Shown piece after piece: positions 54,258 to 62,462 of a stretch of DNA of 64,000 bases. This DNA comes from Mycobacterium mantenii (GTDB taxonomy: Bacteria > Actinomycetota > Actinomycetes > Mycobacteriales > Mycobacteriaceae), in assembly GCF_010731775.1 (NCBI RefSeq), contig NZ_AP022590.1, forward strand, positions 6,014,001 through 6,078,000. Reading direction: 5' to 3'. Numbering within the stretch: position 1 is the stretch's first letter; each line of letters opens with the position of its first letter. The position numbers and the translations under genes are program-made. The notes under the pieces were generated by a model. It searched no databases and had not been told where the DNA came from. It saw only the letters and a list, made by a program, of their open reading frames with translations.

Positions 54258-55715
54258 TCAACCCCGAAGGCCGGTGATGAACCGCTGGACGCTGCGCGTC
54301 AACGACCGTGGGACGTGGTCGGGATCCATCAGGTCGTTCTCGGCCAGCGGGCCAGCCTCGTCGGCGACGGTGCGCTCGGTGAATGGGCACAACGTCTTGC
54401 CGTCCCTCCGAAGAGTTTCGACCGCCTTCAGGACCGACCCGTGTTCGTCGATCGCCTCTTCCAGCTCGCTCACCGCAACGCCGAGGTGCTCGGACACCAA
54501 TTCGTTTCGCACCGAAGTGATTTCGTGGCGCAGGTCGTCGTGTTCGGAATTCGTCGGCTGCGCCTCGATGGCGACGTCGCACTCGCTGTCGAACCCCATC
54601 GAGCGGTTGTTGAAATTCGAGGAGCCGATGCGCAGCAGCCGATCGTCGACCGCCAGCACTTTGGAATGGACGTAGATCGGCGCACCGCCGTCGGTCACCG
54701 GCCAGTAGACGCCCAGCCGGCCATGCTTGTCGGCCTCCCACAGCAGTTGGAGAAGCCGGTGGCGCGCGCTGTCCATGGTTCCCCGCTCAAGCGGGTTATT
54801 GCCCTTACGCGCGAGCACGATGACGATTTCGGGCCCGTCGTCTTCCCGGAGGCGCGCGGCCAGCGCCTCGGTAATGGTGCGGGACGCCAGGTATTGGTTC
54901 TCCGCGTAGATGGTGCCGCGCGCGGCCGCGATGGCGGCCAGGTTGAGCGCCTCGACCTCGCGGACCTCCCGGCGATCGCCGAGCCGCGGCACGGTGCGTG
55001 CAATCCCTACGTCGACATTGCGCAGGCTCGGCGCCAGCTTGCTGGGCCAGGCGCTGTGCTTGGCCTCGACCGGCGACAACGATTGCTGCGTCGCGGCCTG
55101 CCAGCGGGCCAGCGCCTGCTCGCCCAGGGCCCGTGCCGCCGCGCCGTCAACCGCCAGCCCGACGTCGTGTCGCGGGCCGTAGCCGCGTCCCGCCGTCCGG
55201 CGGTGGTGATTCTCATGCTGGTGGGCACGGGTGTCCCATCGTTCGAGGGTGAGATCGATGCCGGCGCAAAACGCCACCGCGTCGTCGACGACCACGATTT
55301 TCTGATGATGCACCGAACCGATCGGGTGCGCGCCGTCGATGGCGAAGTGCATTCGTTTGCTGCTGATCTGGTTCAGCAGCGACACGGGTGTCAGGCCGAA
55401 CCAGATGCCGTCGAAGGCCGGTAGCAGCCGTAGATTCGACTTCAGTAGGTAGATATCCAGCCCCGGCCGTTTCCACAGCATCCAATAAAGGAAGGCGCCC
55501 AGCTGGTTTGGCCCTGGAAGGGTCTTCTCACCCCGCTCGAACAGCACCCTGGAATCGAAATCCCAGCCGATCAGCATCAGTCGGTGACGGGCGCGCAGCA
55601 TCGCCGCCTTGACGTGTTTGAAGTAGTCGGCCGCGTCGATGATGGGCGCGAACTTGTCGGCACGTGCCGTGCGCCAGCAGGTCTGGCCGGGAGTCAGAAG
55701 TCGATCGTCGTGCAC
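54258..55715 (-). CDS. Phospholipase D-family protein (cardiolipin synthase-like)
   Basis: 485 residues with two HKD active sites: VHHQKIVVVDD at about residue 165 and VHSKVLAVDDRLLRIGSSNFNNRSMG at about 375 (HxK-x4-D in both). No membrane helices, so it is a cytoplasmic or peripheral PLD rather than a classical Cls. It could transfer phosphatidyl groups or hydrolyse phospholipids. GTG 55715 is chosen; an earlier TTG at 55811 adds a Cys/Pro-rich stretch without similarity. Confidence 0.9.
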   Translation of the reverse strand: MHDDRLLTPGQTCWRTARADKFAPIIDAADYFKHVKAAMLRARHRLMLIGWDFDSRVLFERGEKTLPGPNQLGAFLYWMLWKRPGLDIYLLKSNLRLLPAFDGIWFGLTPVSLLNQISSKRMHFAIDGAHPIGSVHHQKIVVVDDAVAFCAGIDLTLERWDTRAHQHENHHRRTAGRGYGPRHDVGLAVDGAAARALGEQALARWQAATQQSLSPVEAKHSAWPSKLAPSLRNVDVGIARTVPRLGDRREVREVEALNLAAIAAARGTIYAENQYLASRTITEALAARLREDDGPEIVIVLARKGNNPLERGTMDSARHRLLQLLWEADKHGRLGVYWPVTDGGAPIYVHSKVLAVDDRLLRIGSSNFNNRSMGFDSECDVAIEAQPTNSEHDDLRHEITSVRNELVSEHLGVAVSELEEAIDEHGSVLKAVETLRRDGKTLCPFTERTVADEAGPLAENDLMDPDHVPRSLTRSVQRFITGLRG

Positions 55716-55886
55716 GCCGGGGCTCTCAACGATGTTGATGGGGCAGCGCGGGCATAGCCACTGTGTACCACATCGCGGCCGTGGGCCAGGATTCGTGAGG
55801 AAGGGCCACAACGGGCTCGACTTGCGGTTATGAACAGCCCGGGGGCTCGGCAGGACAACGGAGGCGATCTATATGAGGATGAAGCC

Positions 55887-56288
55887 ATGCGAATGCTGGT
55901 AGTGCTTGCCGGCTGCGCCGCCCTCATCGGTGTGGCCGCGCCGGCGTACGCCGACCCGGTCGGCACTTCGGGACCCGATGCGAGCTTCATCGCCGCGCTC
56001 AACCAAGCGGGCATCACCTATCAGGACCCCGCCGCCGCCGTCGGGGTGGGTAAAAGGGCGTGCCAACTGATGGACGAGGGCAGTCCCCAGGTCGAGGTCA
56101 TCAAGAGCGTGTCGTCGAGCAATCCGGGGTTCACGGTGGACGCCGCCGCCCAATTCACCATGATCGCGGCCAGCGCCTACTGCCCCCAGCACCTGGGGCA
56201 ACAGGTCACCAAGGCGCCGACGCCGGCGTCGACACCACAGCCAGCACCGGTCATCGACCTTCCGCCCCTCACGCCGGGCGCCGCCTAG
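55887..56288 (+). CDS. Secreted DUF732 protein
   Basis: 133 residues. Signal peptide (MLVVLAGCAALIGVAAPAYA, cleaved before DPV) followed by the mycobacterial DUF732 domain: FIAALNQAGITYQDPAAAVGVGKRACQLMDEG and AAQFTMIAASAYCPQHL, with two Cys likely disulfide-bonded, then a Pro-rich tail. ATG 55887 follows GGATGAA. Function unknown; the family is abundant in mycobacterial culture filtrates. Confidence 0.88.
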   Translation: MRMLVVLAGCAALIGVAAPAYADPVGTSGPDASFIAALNQAGITYQDPAAAVGVGKRACQLMDEGSPQVEVIKSVSSSNPGFTVDAAAQFTMIAASAYCPQHLGQQVTKAPTPASTPQPAPVIDLPPLTPGAA

Positions 56289-56334
56289 GAGGCGTTATCG
56301 GTTTCTGCTGCAACGGGATTCGTTGCGACCCGAG

Positions 56335-56949
56335 TTACGCCGCGGCCTCCAGGGTCAGCAGGATGCGTTTGGCTTCCGCGCCGGCGAGGTAGCCACCCAT
56401 CGCGCCGTCGCTGCGTACCACGCGGTGGCAGGGCACCACGACCGGTAGCGGATTGGTGGCACAGGCGCTGCCGACGGCGCGAACCGCGTTGGGGTTGCCG
56501 GCCAGCCTGGCCACCGCGGCATAGCTCGCGGTGTGGCCGTAGCCGATCTCGGACAGGTGACGAAGCACCGTGGCGCGGAATCCGGCCGACAGCCGCCAGT
56601 CCAGCGGCACGCTGAATTCCTGGCGCTTGGCGCCGAAGTACTCGTCGAGTTGCCTTGCGGCCGTGTCGAGCCGGTCGGGTGCGAGCAGAATGCGTGGACT
56701 GATCCTGTCGGCGAGGCTTTGCAGGACGGTGTCGTGTCCCTCGCTGGCGTAGGCCACGCGGACGAGACCGAGCTCGGTGGCCGCCAGCAGCAGGGCGCCG
56801 ACCGGGCTGTCGACGACGCGGTAGGCGATGTCGAGGATGCCGTCGCGTTGCGCGCCGGCGGCAAGCCGGGCGTGCAGTGCGTCGAGGTCGTCGGCGGTGG
56901 CGTCGGTGATCCTTGCCAGGTCGACGGCCGTTTCGTGTTCGTTGCTCAT
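56335..56949 (-). CDS. ogt: O6-methylguanine-DNA methyltransferase (Ogt)
   Basis: 204 residues. Suicide DNA-repair protein; the acceptor Cys is in VVPCHRVVRSDG, followed by GGYLAG. The N-terminal lobe is about 100 residues. Its ATG overlaps the sigma-factor stop by three bases, so it is translated from the same message as the ECF sigma gene. Confidence 0.95.
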   Translation of the reverse strand: MSNEHETAVDLARITDATADDLDALHARLAAGAQRDGILDIAYRVVDSPVGALLLAATELGLVRVAYASEGHDTVLQSLADRISPRILLAPDRLDTAARQLDEYFGAKRQEFSVPLDWRLSAGFRATVLRHLSEIGYGHTASYAAVARLAGNPNAVRAVGSACATNPLPVVVPCHRVVRSDGAMGGYLAGAEAKRILLTLEAAA

Positions 56950-57497
56950 CGGTGTTCTCCCGTCGTGCCGGTCGCGATGCCGCGGTACGTGCGTCTGAGG
57001 GTGGCGATGCCGTCGGCGGCGGCGCGCCGGGCGGCGTCGGGGCTGCCGCCGAGGATGGCGGCGATCTCGGAATAGGGCAGGCCGGCCAGGTAGTGGTAGG
57101 CCACGGCCTGCTTCTGTTTGGTGGGCAGCCCGGCCAGCGCGGCGGCGAGGTCGTCGTCCCTGCCGGGAGCCGCCGGGCCGCCGGTCTCGGGGACCTTGTC
57201 GGTTGGCACCGCGCGCCGTGCCCTGGCTCGGGTGAGGTCGATCGCCTTGCGGTGCGCGATGGTGACCAGCCAGGCCTCCACGTTGGCGTCGGCGGGCAGG
57301 TCCGGGTAGCCGCGCAACGCGGACAAAAAGGTCTCCGACCAGGCATCGTCGGCGTCGACCGGTCCGACGATGGCCCGGCAGACCCGCAGCACGGCGGAGC
57401 CGTGGTCGACGACCACCGCCTCAAACGGTCGTTTGACTGTCACGCTGTGTAGACGTTTCGCCGGGGGACTTTGTGAGATGTCCCCAGTGTCGAACAT
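56946..57497 (-). CDS. ECF-type RNA polymerase sigma factor
   Basis: 183 residues with region 2 (DDAWSETFLSALRGYP...NVEAWLVTIAHRKAIDLTRARARR) and region 4 (LAGLPTKQKQAVAYHYLAGLPYSEIAAILGGSPDAARRAAADGI). No anti-sigma gene follows; instead ogt is fused into the operon, so the sigma may control alkylation repair. ATG 57497 or GTG 57443 could be the start; the first 18 residues have no sigma similarity. Confidence 0.88.
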   Translation of the reverse strand: MFDTGDISQSPPAKRLHSVTVKRPFEAVVVDHGSAVLRVCRAIVGPVDADDAWSETFLSALRGYPDLPADANVEAWLVTIAHRKAIDLTRARARRAVPTDKVPETGGPAAPGRDDDLAAALAGLPTKQKQAVAYHYLAGLPYSEIAAILGGSPDAARRAAADGIATLRRTYRGIATGTTGEHR

Positions 57498-57515
57498 CCG
57501 CGGCAGCGGCAGCGA

Positions 57516-58520
57516 CTACACCGACTGGAAGCTGCGCTCCACCTCGGAGCGACTGCGAACCTGATCGCTGCCGAGCACGTAGGTCGGCAGGGTGTGCGGG
57601 ACCGTCGTGCCCCCCTTGACCCGGGCCTGCGCCTGCTGGAACTCGGGGGTCGGTCCCGATGCGGCGTTGATGCCGTTGATGATCGACCACACCGCGGTGC
57701 GACGGGCGGTACGTTCGACGATGTTGCAGTCGCGGTGCTGCAGCATCTGTTTCGCCCATTTCGGCATGGTGTCGCGGATGGCCCAGTCGACCGCCGCCTG
57801 CGGCATGGAGACGTTGGGGCCGGTGCCCATCGCTTTCCCATGGGTGACAGCCAATTTCGGTAAGTATGACTCCAAGCACTCGAGCGTCTCGGCCTTGGTG
57901 GTGGGCAGATCGGTGCCTCCCAGCGCGTGCCCGACCCGGACAAACTCGCCGTAGTAGCGGTCGAGTTTCTTGCCGCGCAACGGCATTGGGTGATATAGCT
58001 CGTGCGCGGTGGCCAGGCCCCAGACGACGGTCGCATAGTTCCACCGCAGCCATTCAGGGTCGTCGGCGTCGTAGCGGGCGCCGTCGGGACGAGTGCCCTT
58101 GATGGTGTGGTGCATCGCGCGAACGGATTTCGCCAGGCGTTCGGCGGTTTCCGTCGACCCGTATGCCGTGCCGATGAAGAACGCCACCGAGTGGCCGAGG
58201 CGGGTCGCGGCGCCTTCGGGATCGATTTGGGGCACTTGCGATATCGGGTTTCCGTTGCTGTCTCGCTTGATCAGCCGGGAGTGGTGCATGCCCATCCAAT
58301 AGATCGACGGGTCCAGCGTTTCCATGAAGGCGGCGCACTGCAGGCCGAAGATCAGCGCGGGCAAGTGCGAATGCACCCGCCACACGGCGCTGTCGGGGCC
58401 GAACCAACCCGGATCGCCGACCGGCGCGGCAAACTCCATGCCGCGGAAGAAATACCGCCGCATGTTGTCGTCCAACCGTTTGTTGATCATCTGCCCGACG
58501 ATCTGGTGTGGCAGAAACAC
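57516..58520 (-). CDS. MpaB/DUF2236 family oxygenase-like protein
   Basis: 334 residues, mostly helical, of the DUF2236 family that includes latex-clearing oxygenase Lcp and MpaB; members bind haem b. Family blocks: DSAVWRVHSHLPALIFGLQCAAFMETLDPSIYWMGMHHS, ATRLGHSVAFFIGTAYG and LRWNYATVVWGLATAHELYH (all read in parts). GTG 58520 follows GAGGAG by six bases. A GTG at 58547 is in frame but lies inside the upstream palindrome, so the shorter start is preferred. Probable oxygenase of terpenoid or lipid substrates; repressed by the divergent TetR. Confidence 0.88.
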   Translation of the reverse strand: MFLPHQIVGQMINKRLDDNMRRYFFRGMEFAAPVGDPGWFGPDSAVWRVHSHLPALIFGLQCAAFMETLDPSIYWMGMHHSRLIKRDSNGNPISQVPQIDPEGAATRLGHSVAFFIGTAYGSTETAERLAKSVRAMHHTIKGTRPDGARYDADDPEWLRWNYATVVWGLATAHELYHPMPLRGKKLDRYYGEFVRVGHALGGTDLPTTKAETLECLESYLPKLAVTHGKAMGTGPNVSMPQAAVDWAIRDTMPKWAKQMLQHRDCNIVERTARRTAVWSIINGINAASGPTPEFQQAQARVKGGTTVPHTLPTYVLGSDQVRSRSEVERSFQSV

Positions 58521-58538
58521 AGCGCACTCCTCGACATT

Positions 58539-58589
58539 TCTGGTCACGGCTGTAACCAGAATAAAGTTTTGGTTACGGGTGTGACAAGA
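58539..58589. promoter_or_regulatory. Two tandem TetR-type operators
   Basis: Two 22-bp imperfect palindromes lie at 58539-58560 (TCTGGTCACGG to its mate, ending ACCAGA) and 58568-58589 (TTTGGTTACGG..., ending ACAAGA). They agree at 17 of 22 positions and have centres 29 bp apart. The pair fills the divergent region between the MpaB-like gene and the TetR gene. Confidence 0.8.
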
Positions 58590-58618
58590 CCCGGGCCGTG
58601 TCGACTTAGGCTGTAGGG

Positions 58619-59215
58619 ATGTCGAGTCCCACCCGGTGGGCCGGTATACCGCTCAAGGACCGCCGCGCCGAGCGCCGTGCGCTGCTGGTCGAGGCCGCCT
58701 ATCGACTGTTCGGCAGCGGGGGTGAGGCGGCCGTCTCGGTGCGTTCGGTGTGCCGGGAATGCGGACTGAACACGCGGTACTTCTACGAAAGTTTCGGCGA
58801 CACCGACGATCTGCTCGGCGCGGTGTACGACCGGGTGAGCGAGCAGCTCAGCGAGGTGATCGAGGCCGCCGTCGAGCAGGCGGGGGATTCGCTGCGGGCC
58901 CGGACCCGGGCCGGCATCGCGGCGGTGCTCGGCTTTTCCTCGGCCGATCCGCGCCGCGGCCGGGTGTTGTTCACCGATGCCCGCACCAACCCGGTGCTGG
59001 CCGCCCGGCGTCGCGCGACGCAGGACCTGCTGCGCGAGGGTGTGCTGACCGAAGGCTGGCGTCTCAATCCCGATTCGGATCCGGTCGCCGCGGAGGTGGC
59101 CGCGGCCCTGTACACGGGCGCCATGGCCGAGCTCGCGCAGCAGTGGCTCGCCGGCCATCTGGGCGCCGATCTAGACGTCGTCGTCGACTACGCTCTGAAA
59201 CTGGTGTTGCGGTAG
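58619..59215 (+). CDS. TetR-family transcriptional repressor
   Basis: 198 residues. N-terminal HTH (about 18-62, RALLVEAAYRLFGSGGEAAVSVRSVCRECGLNTRYFYESFGD in blocks) and a helical ligand domain. ATG 58619 lies 30 bases after the second palindrome, consistent with autorepression and repression of the divergent MpaB–sigma–ogt unit. Confidence 0.93.
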   Translation: MSSPTRWAGIPLKDRRAERRALLVEAAYRLFGSGGEAAVSVRSVCRECGLNTRYFYESFGDTDDLLGAVYDRVSEQLSEVIEAAVEQAGDSLRARTRAGIAAVLGFSSADPRRGRVLFTDARTNPVLAARRRATQDLLREGVLTEGWRLNPDSDPVAAEVAAALYTGAMAELAQQWLAGHLGADLDVVVDYALKLVLR

Positions 59216-59229
59216 CGGGGAGTGCGGTC

Positions 59230-59502
59230 ATGGGCGGAATCGAACACGCGATGGACCCGGTTCGGCGCATCCTCGGCCACAAGGTCAGCGTCGGCGGGCT
59301 GATCGAACTGGCGGCGTGGCTGGCGATTCCATACCTGTGTATTGGGTTCGCGTGGACCGTGATTCACCCCGACCCGACTCAGCGGATTCAGGCGCGGATA
59401 GAAGCCGTGTCGCCCACCGGCGCTGACGCCATGGCCTTCGGGCTGGCCACGGTGCTGTGGCCGGCATCGCTGCAGATCGCTGACGCCTGCCCGGCGCCGT
59501 GA
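59230..59502 (+). CDS. Small membrane protein
   Basis: 90 residues with two hydrophobic segments (about 24-42, IELAAWLAIPYLCIGFAWTV, and 66-82). ATG 59230 lies 14 bases after the TetR stop, so it is co-transcribed. I do not recognise the family; the TetR gene may control it too. Confidence 0.65.
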   Translation: MGGIEHAMDPVRRILGHKVSVGGLIELAAWLAIPYLCIGFAWTVIHPDPTQRIQARIEAVSPTGADAMAFGLATVLWPASLQIADACPAP

Positions 59503-59560
59503 GCGACTCACGGTGGGAATGCGTGCACGATCGGACGGTTTGCTCCTAGGCTCTCAGAGC

Positions 59561-59971
59561 ATGTCAATCGACCGGTTCGGCCTTCTTGCGGGCACCATCC
59601 GACTTGCCTCTGGCGTTTCCTTTCTCGTCGACCCGCTCCGCGCAAACAAGCTGTGGGGCGACCCGGACGAGCCGACACCGACCGCGCAGTTGTTGCTGCG
59701 ATCGATGGGCTATCGCGACGCGTTGATCGGTGTCCTGCTCGCGTCGGCGGCACTGCGCGGTAAGAACACCCGCGGCTGGTTCCTGGCCTCAGCCGGTGCC
59801 GACGTGGCCGACCTGGTCGGCGGGATGAGCGTGCACAGCAAGTTGAAGCCCTCGCAGCAGATCATCGGCCTGGGCGGCGCCGCCGTCGGTGTCGCCGCCG
59901 GGCTCTGGGGCGCGGTACGTCCGACCATCCGGACGGCAACCCGGGCGGCACCCGAAGAACCGGCGCCGTGA
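59561..59971 (+). CDS. Small membrane protein, DUF4267-like
   Basis: 136 residues with about four hydrophobic segments (LLAGTIRLASGVSFLV, ALIGVLLASAALRG, FLASAGADVADLVGG, IIGLGGAAVGVAAGLWGAV). The pattern resembles DUF4267-type membrane proteins. ATG 59561. Function unknown. Confidence 0.68.
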   Translation: MSIDRFGLLAGTIRLASGVSFLVDPLRANKLWGDPDEPTPTAQLLLRSMGYRDALIGVLLASAALRGKNTRGWFLASAGADVADLVGGMSVHSKLKPSQQIIGLGGAAVGVAAGLWGAVRPTIRTATRAAPEEPAP

Positions 59972-60033
59972 GCTGAAGCGAAGCAGTAAGTATTTGCTGT
60001 CCTAGACCTTGATGCAATCGGTACGCTCATTGC

Positions 60034-61599
60034 GTGCCGGAGACGGCGTATGCAAACTGCGGGGATCTCAGCCTCGCGTACCAGGTTTTTGGGGACGGGC
60101 CGGTCGACCTCGTCTTCGCTGGCTCGTTCGCCAGCCACGTCGAGCTGTACTGGACCATGCCCGAGTTCAAGGCCTTCATGGAGCGCCTCGCGACGTTTTG
60201 CCGCGTCATCCTCTTCGACAAAGCCGGCGTCGGGCTGTCGGACCCCGTTCCAAAGGTCCGCACGCTGGACGACCGGGCGGCCGAGATCGAGGCCGTCATG
60301 GACGCCGCCGGCTTCGACAGGGCGGCCCTGCTCGGGGTGAGTGAGGGTGGCCCGGCGGCCATCCTGTTCGCCGCGACGCGACCGGAGAGAACGCGGGCGC
60401 TGATCCTCACCGGCACGGCGGCGTATCTCCCCAGCGAAGGTTGGGATGACCTCAATGCCGATCCGGCCGAGCTCCGGGCGCGCTCCATACGCGAGGTCGG
60501 CGAGGAGTACACGCCCTCCGAGGACCAGATCATCGGCTTCCAGAAATTCGGGCGGGCTGTCTTGTCAGCGTGGGGAAGCGGTGAGGCACTCAAGTGTCTG
60601 CTGCCGTCGGTCCGGTCAGTGCGCCAGCTGGGAATGCTCGAGCGGATGTGCGCGAGCCCCGGAATGGCGCGGGCCACGCTCGAAGCCGCGTTCCACATCG
60701 ATGTCCGGCCGATCCTGCCAACCCTCACCATGCCCACGCTGATCGTGCACGCCAGGCGAGACCCCGGCGTTCCGGTGCAAGCAGGCAGGTACCTCGCCGA
60801 CCACATCCCCGGTGCGCGCATGGTCGAGCTCGACGGCACCGATCACGCTCCGTGGTTCACCGATCCCGACAGAATCGCGACCGAGATCGAGGAACTTCTC
60901 ACCGGCAGCCATGCGACCCCGGCGCCGTTGAGTCGCGCCCTGCGGACCGTGCTGTTCACCGACATCGTCGCGTCGACCGAACGGGTGGCGGCAACCGGCG
61001 ACGAGCGATGGCGCGCGGTCCTGCAGCGCTTTGGCGACATCACCGCTGAGGCCACCGAACGATACGGCGGGACGGTGGTAAAGAGCACCGGTGACGGCTA
61101 CCTCGTCACGTTCGACGGCCCGACCCAGGGCATCCGATGCGCCGAGAATTTGCGCGACGACGCCGAGAAGCTGGGCATCGAGATTCGCATCGGCATCCAC
61201 ACCGGCGAGTGCGAACTCCTGGATGCCGACATCGGCGGGATCGCAGTCCACATCGCGGCGCGGATCCTTGGGCAAGCCGATGGCGGGGAGATCCTGGTGT
61301 CACGCACGGTTCGTGATTTGGTCGTCGGCTCCGGGATCGGTTTCCAACAGCGCGGTGTCGTCGAGTTGCGTGGTGTCCCCGGCGCCTGGGAACTGGTCGC
61401 CGTTGACCGAGCGAGCAGGGAATCTCGCGAAGTGCAGCTGGCCGCCGCGCCCACGCCCGGTCCGCGAACGTCGATGCGTCGATCGGATCGCGCCATGGCG
61501 GTGATAGCGAAGCGCACGCCGTGGATCCTGCGCGGAATGGCGCGGTTGGCCCCGGTCACCGAACGCGGCCAAGTGGCCGCAGGAGCAAGTTCGCGCTGA
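60034..61599 (+). CDS. Alpha/beta-hydrolase–class III adenylate cyclase, second copy
   Basis: 521 residues. Hydrolase domain 1-290 (elbow GVSEGG, His in DGTDHAPW) and cyclase domain about 300-465. Metal Asp in LFTDIVAS and STGDGY; here the adenine Lys is retained (VVKSTGDG), unlike the copy at 39690; transition-state Arg in HIAAR. A 60-residue basic C-terminal tail follows. GTG 60034. It should be a competent cyclase; the hydrolase part may be its sensor. Confidence 0.9.
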   Translation: MPETAYANCGDLSLAYQVFGDGPVDLVFAGSFASHVELYWTMPEFKAFMERLATFCRVILFDKAGVGLSDPVPKVRTLDDRAAEIEAVMDAAGFDRAALLGVSEGGPAAILFAATRPERTRALILTGTAAYLPSEGWDDLNADPAELRARSIREVGEEYTPSEDQIIGFQKFGRAVLSAWGSGEALKCLLPSVRSVRQLGMLERMCASPGMARATLEAAFHIDVRPILPTLTMPTLIVHARRDPGVPVQAGRYLADHIPGARMVELDGTDHAPWFTDPDRIATEIEELLTGSHATPAPLSRALRTVLFTDIVASTERVAATGDERWRAVLQRFGDITAEATERYGGTVVKSTGDGYLVTFDGPTQGIRCAENLRDDAEKLGIEIRIGIHTGECELLDADIGGIAVHIAARILGQADGGEILVSRTVRDLVVGSGIGFQQRGVVELRGVPGAWELVAVDRASRESREVQLAAAPTPGPRTSMRRSDRAMAVIAKRTPWILRGMARLAPVTERGQVAAGASSR

Positions 61600-61631
61600 C
61601 AGGCGAGCGGTGATGCGGTTGACTGAGCATC

Positions 61632-62459
61632 ATGGGTTTCGGTGTGCTGACATTTGTTACCGACGACGGCATTGGCCCGGTGGACTTGGGCAGGGCACTC
61701 GAGGAGCGCGGTTTCGAATCGTTGTTCCTCGCTGAACACTCACACATCCCGGTCGATGCCAAGACCCCGTACCCGAGCGGTGGCCCGATTCCGCCGAAGT
61801 ACTACCGCACGCTGGATCCGTTCGTGGCGCTGACGGCCGCGGCGGCGGTCACCGAGAACCTGCTTCTGGGAACCGGGATCGCGCTGGTCCCGCAGCGCGA
61901 TCCGATTCACACCGCCAAAGAGGTGGCATCGCTGGATCTCGTGTCGCAGGGGCGATTTCGATTCGGCGTGGGGGTGGGCTGGCTACGGGAGGAAATCGCC
62001 AATCACGGTGTCGACCCGTCGGTCAGGGGACGCGTCGTTGACGAGCGACTCGACGCGATGATCGAGATCTGGACGCACGAAAAGGCGGAATCCCACGGCG
62101 AATTCGTGAACTTCGACCCCATCTACAGCTGGCCGAAGCCGGTCCAGAAGCCCTATCCGCCGCTGTATCTCGGCGGAGGGCCGGCGGGCTTCAAGCGCAT
62201 CGCCCGGCTGAACGGGGGCTGGCTGTCGATGACGGCGTCAGCAGAACAATTGGCGCCCCCGCTTGTCCAACTGCGTGACGTGGCCGGCAAGGACGTGCCG
62301 GTGATCCACTTCCACGGCGGTGAGCCGACGGCGAAAGAACTCGAGGGTTACCGCGACCTGGGATTGGAGCACCTACTGGTCGACCTGCCCACCGAACCCC
62401 GCGACCAGACGCTGCGCCGCCTCGACGAGCTACAGGCCGAGCTCGCGAAGGGGGCGTAA
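61632..62459 (+). CDS. LLM-class F420-dependent oxidoreductase
   Basis: 275 residues, TIGR03619-like luciferase-family barrel: MGFGVLTFVTDDGIGPVDLGRALEERGFESLFLAEHSHIP (in parts), LLGTGIALVPQRDPIHTAKEVASLDLVSQGRF and GVGVGWLREEI. F420 is the likely cofactor. Substrate unknown. It is 32 bases after the cyclase gene and converges on selO with only three bases between stops. Confidence 0.88.
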   Translation: MGFGVLTFVTDDGIGPVDLGRALEERGFESLFLAEHSHIPVDAKTPYPSGGPIPPKYYRTLDPFVALTAAAAVTENLLLGTGIALVPQRDPIHTAKEVASLDLVSQGRFRFGVGVGWLREEIANHGVDPSVRGRVVDERLDAMIEIWTHEKAESHGEFVNFDPIYSWPKPVQKPYPPLYLGGGPAGFKRIARLNGGWLSMTASAEQLAPPLVQLRDVAGKDVPVIHFHGGEPTAKELEGYRDLGLEHLLVDLPTEPRDQTLRRLDELQAELAKGA

Positions 62460-62462
62460 AAG

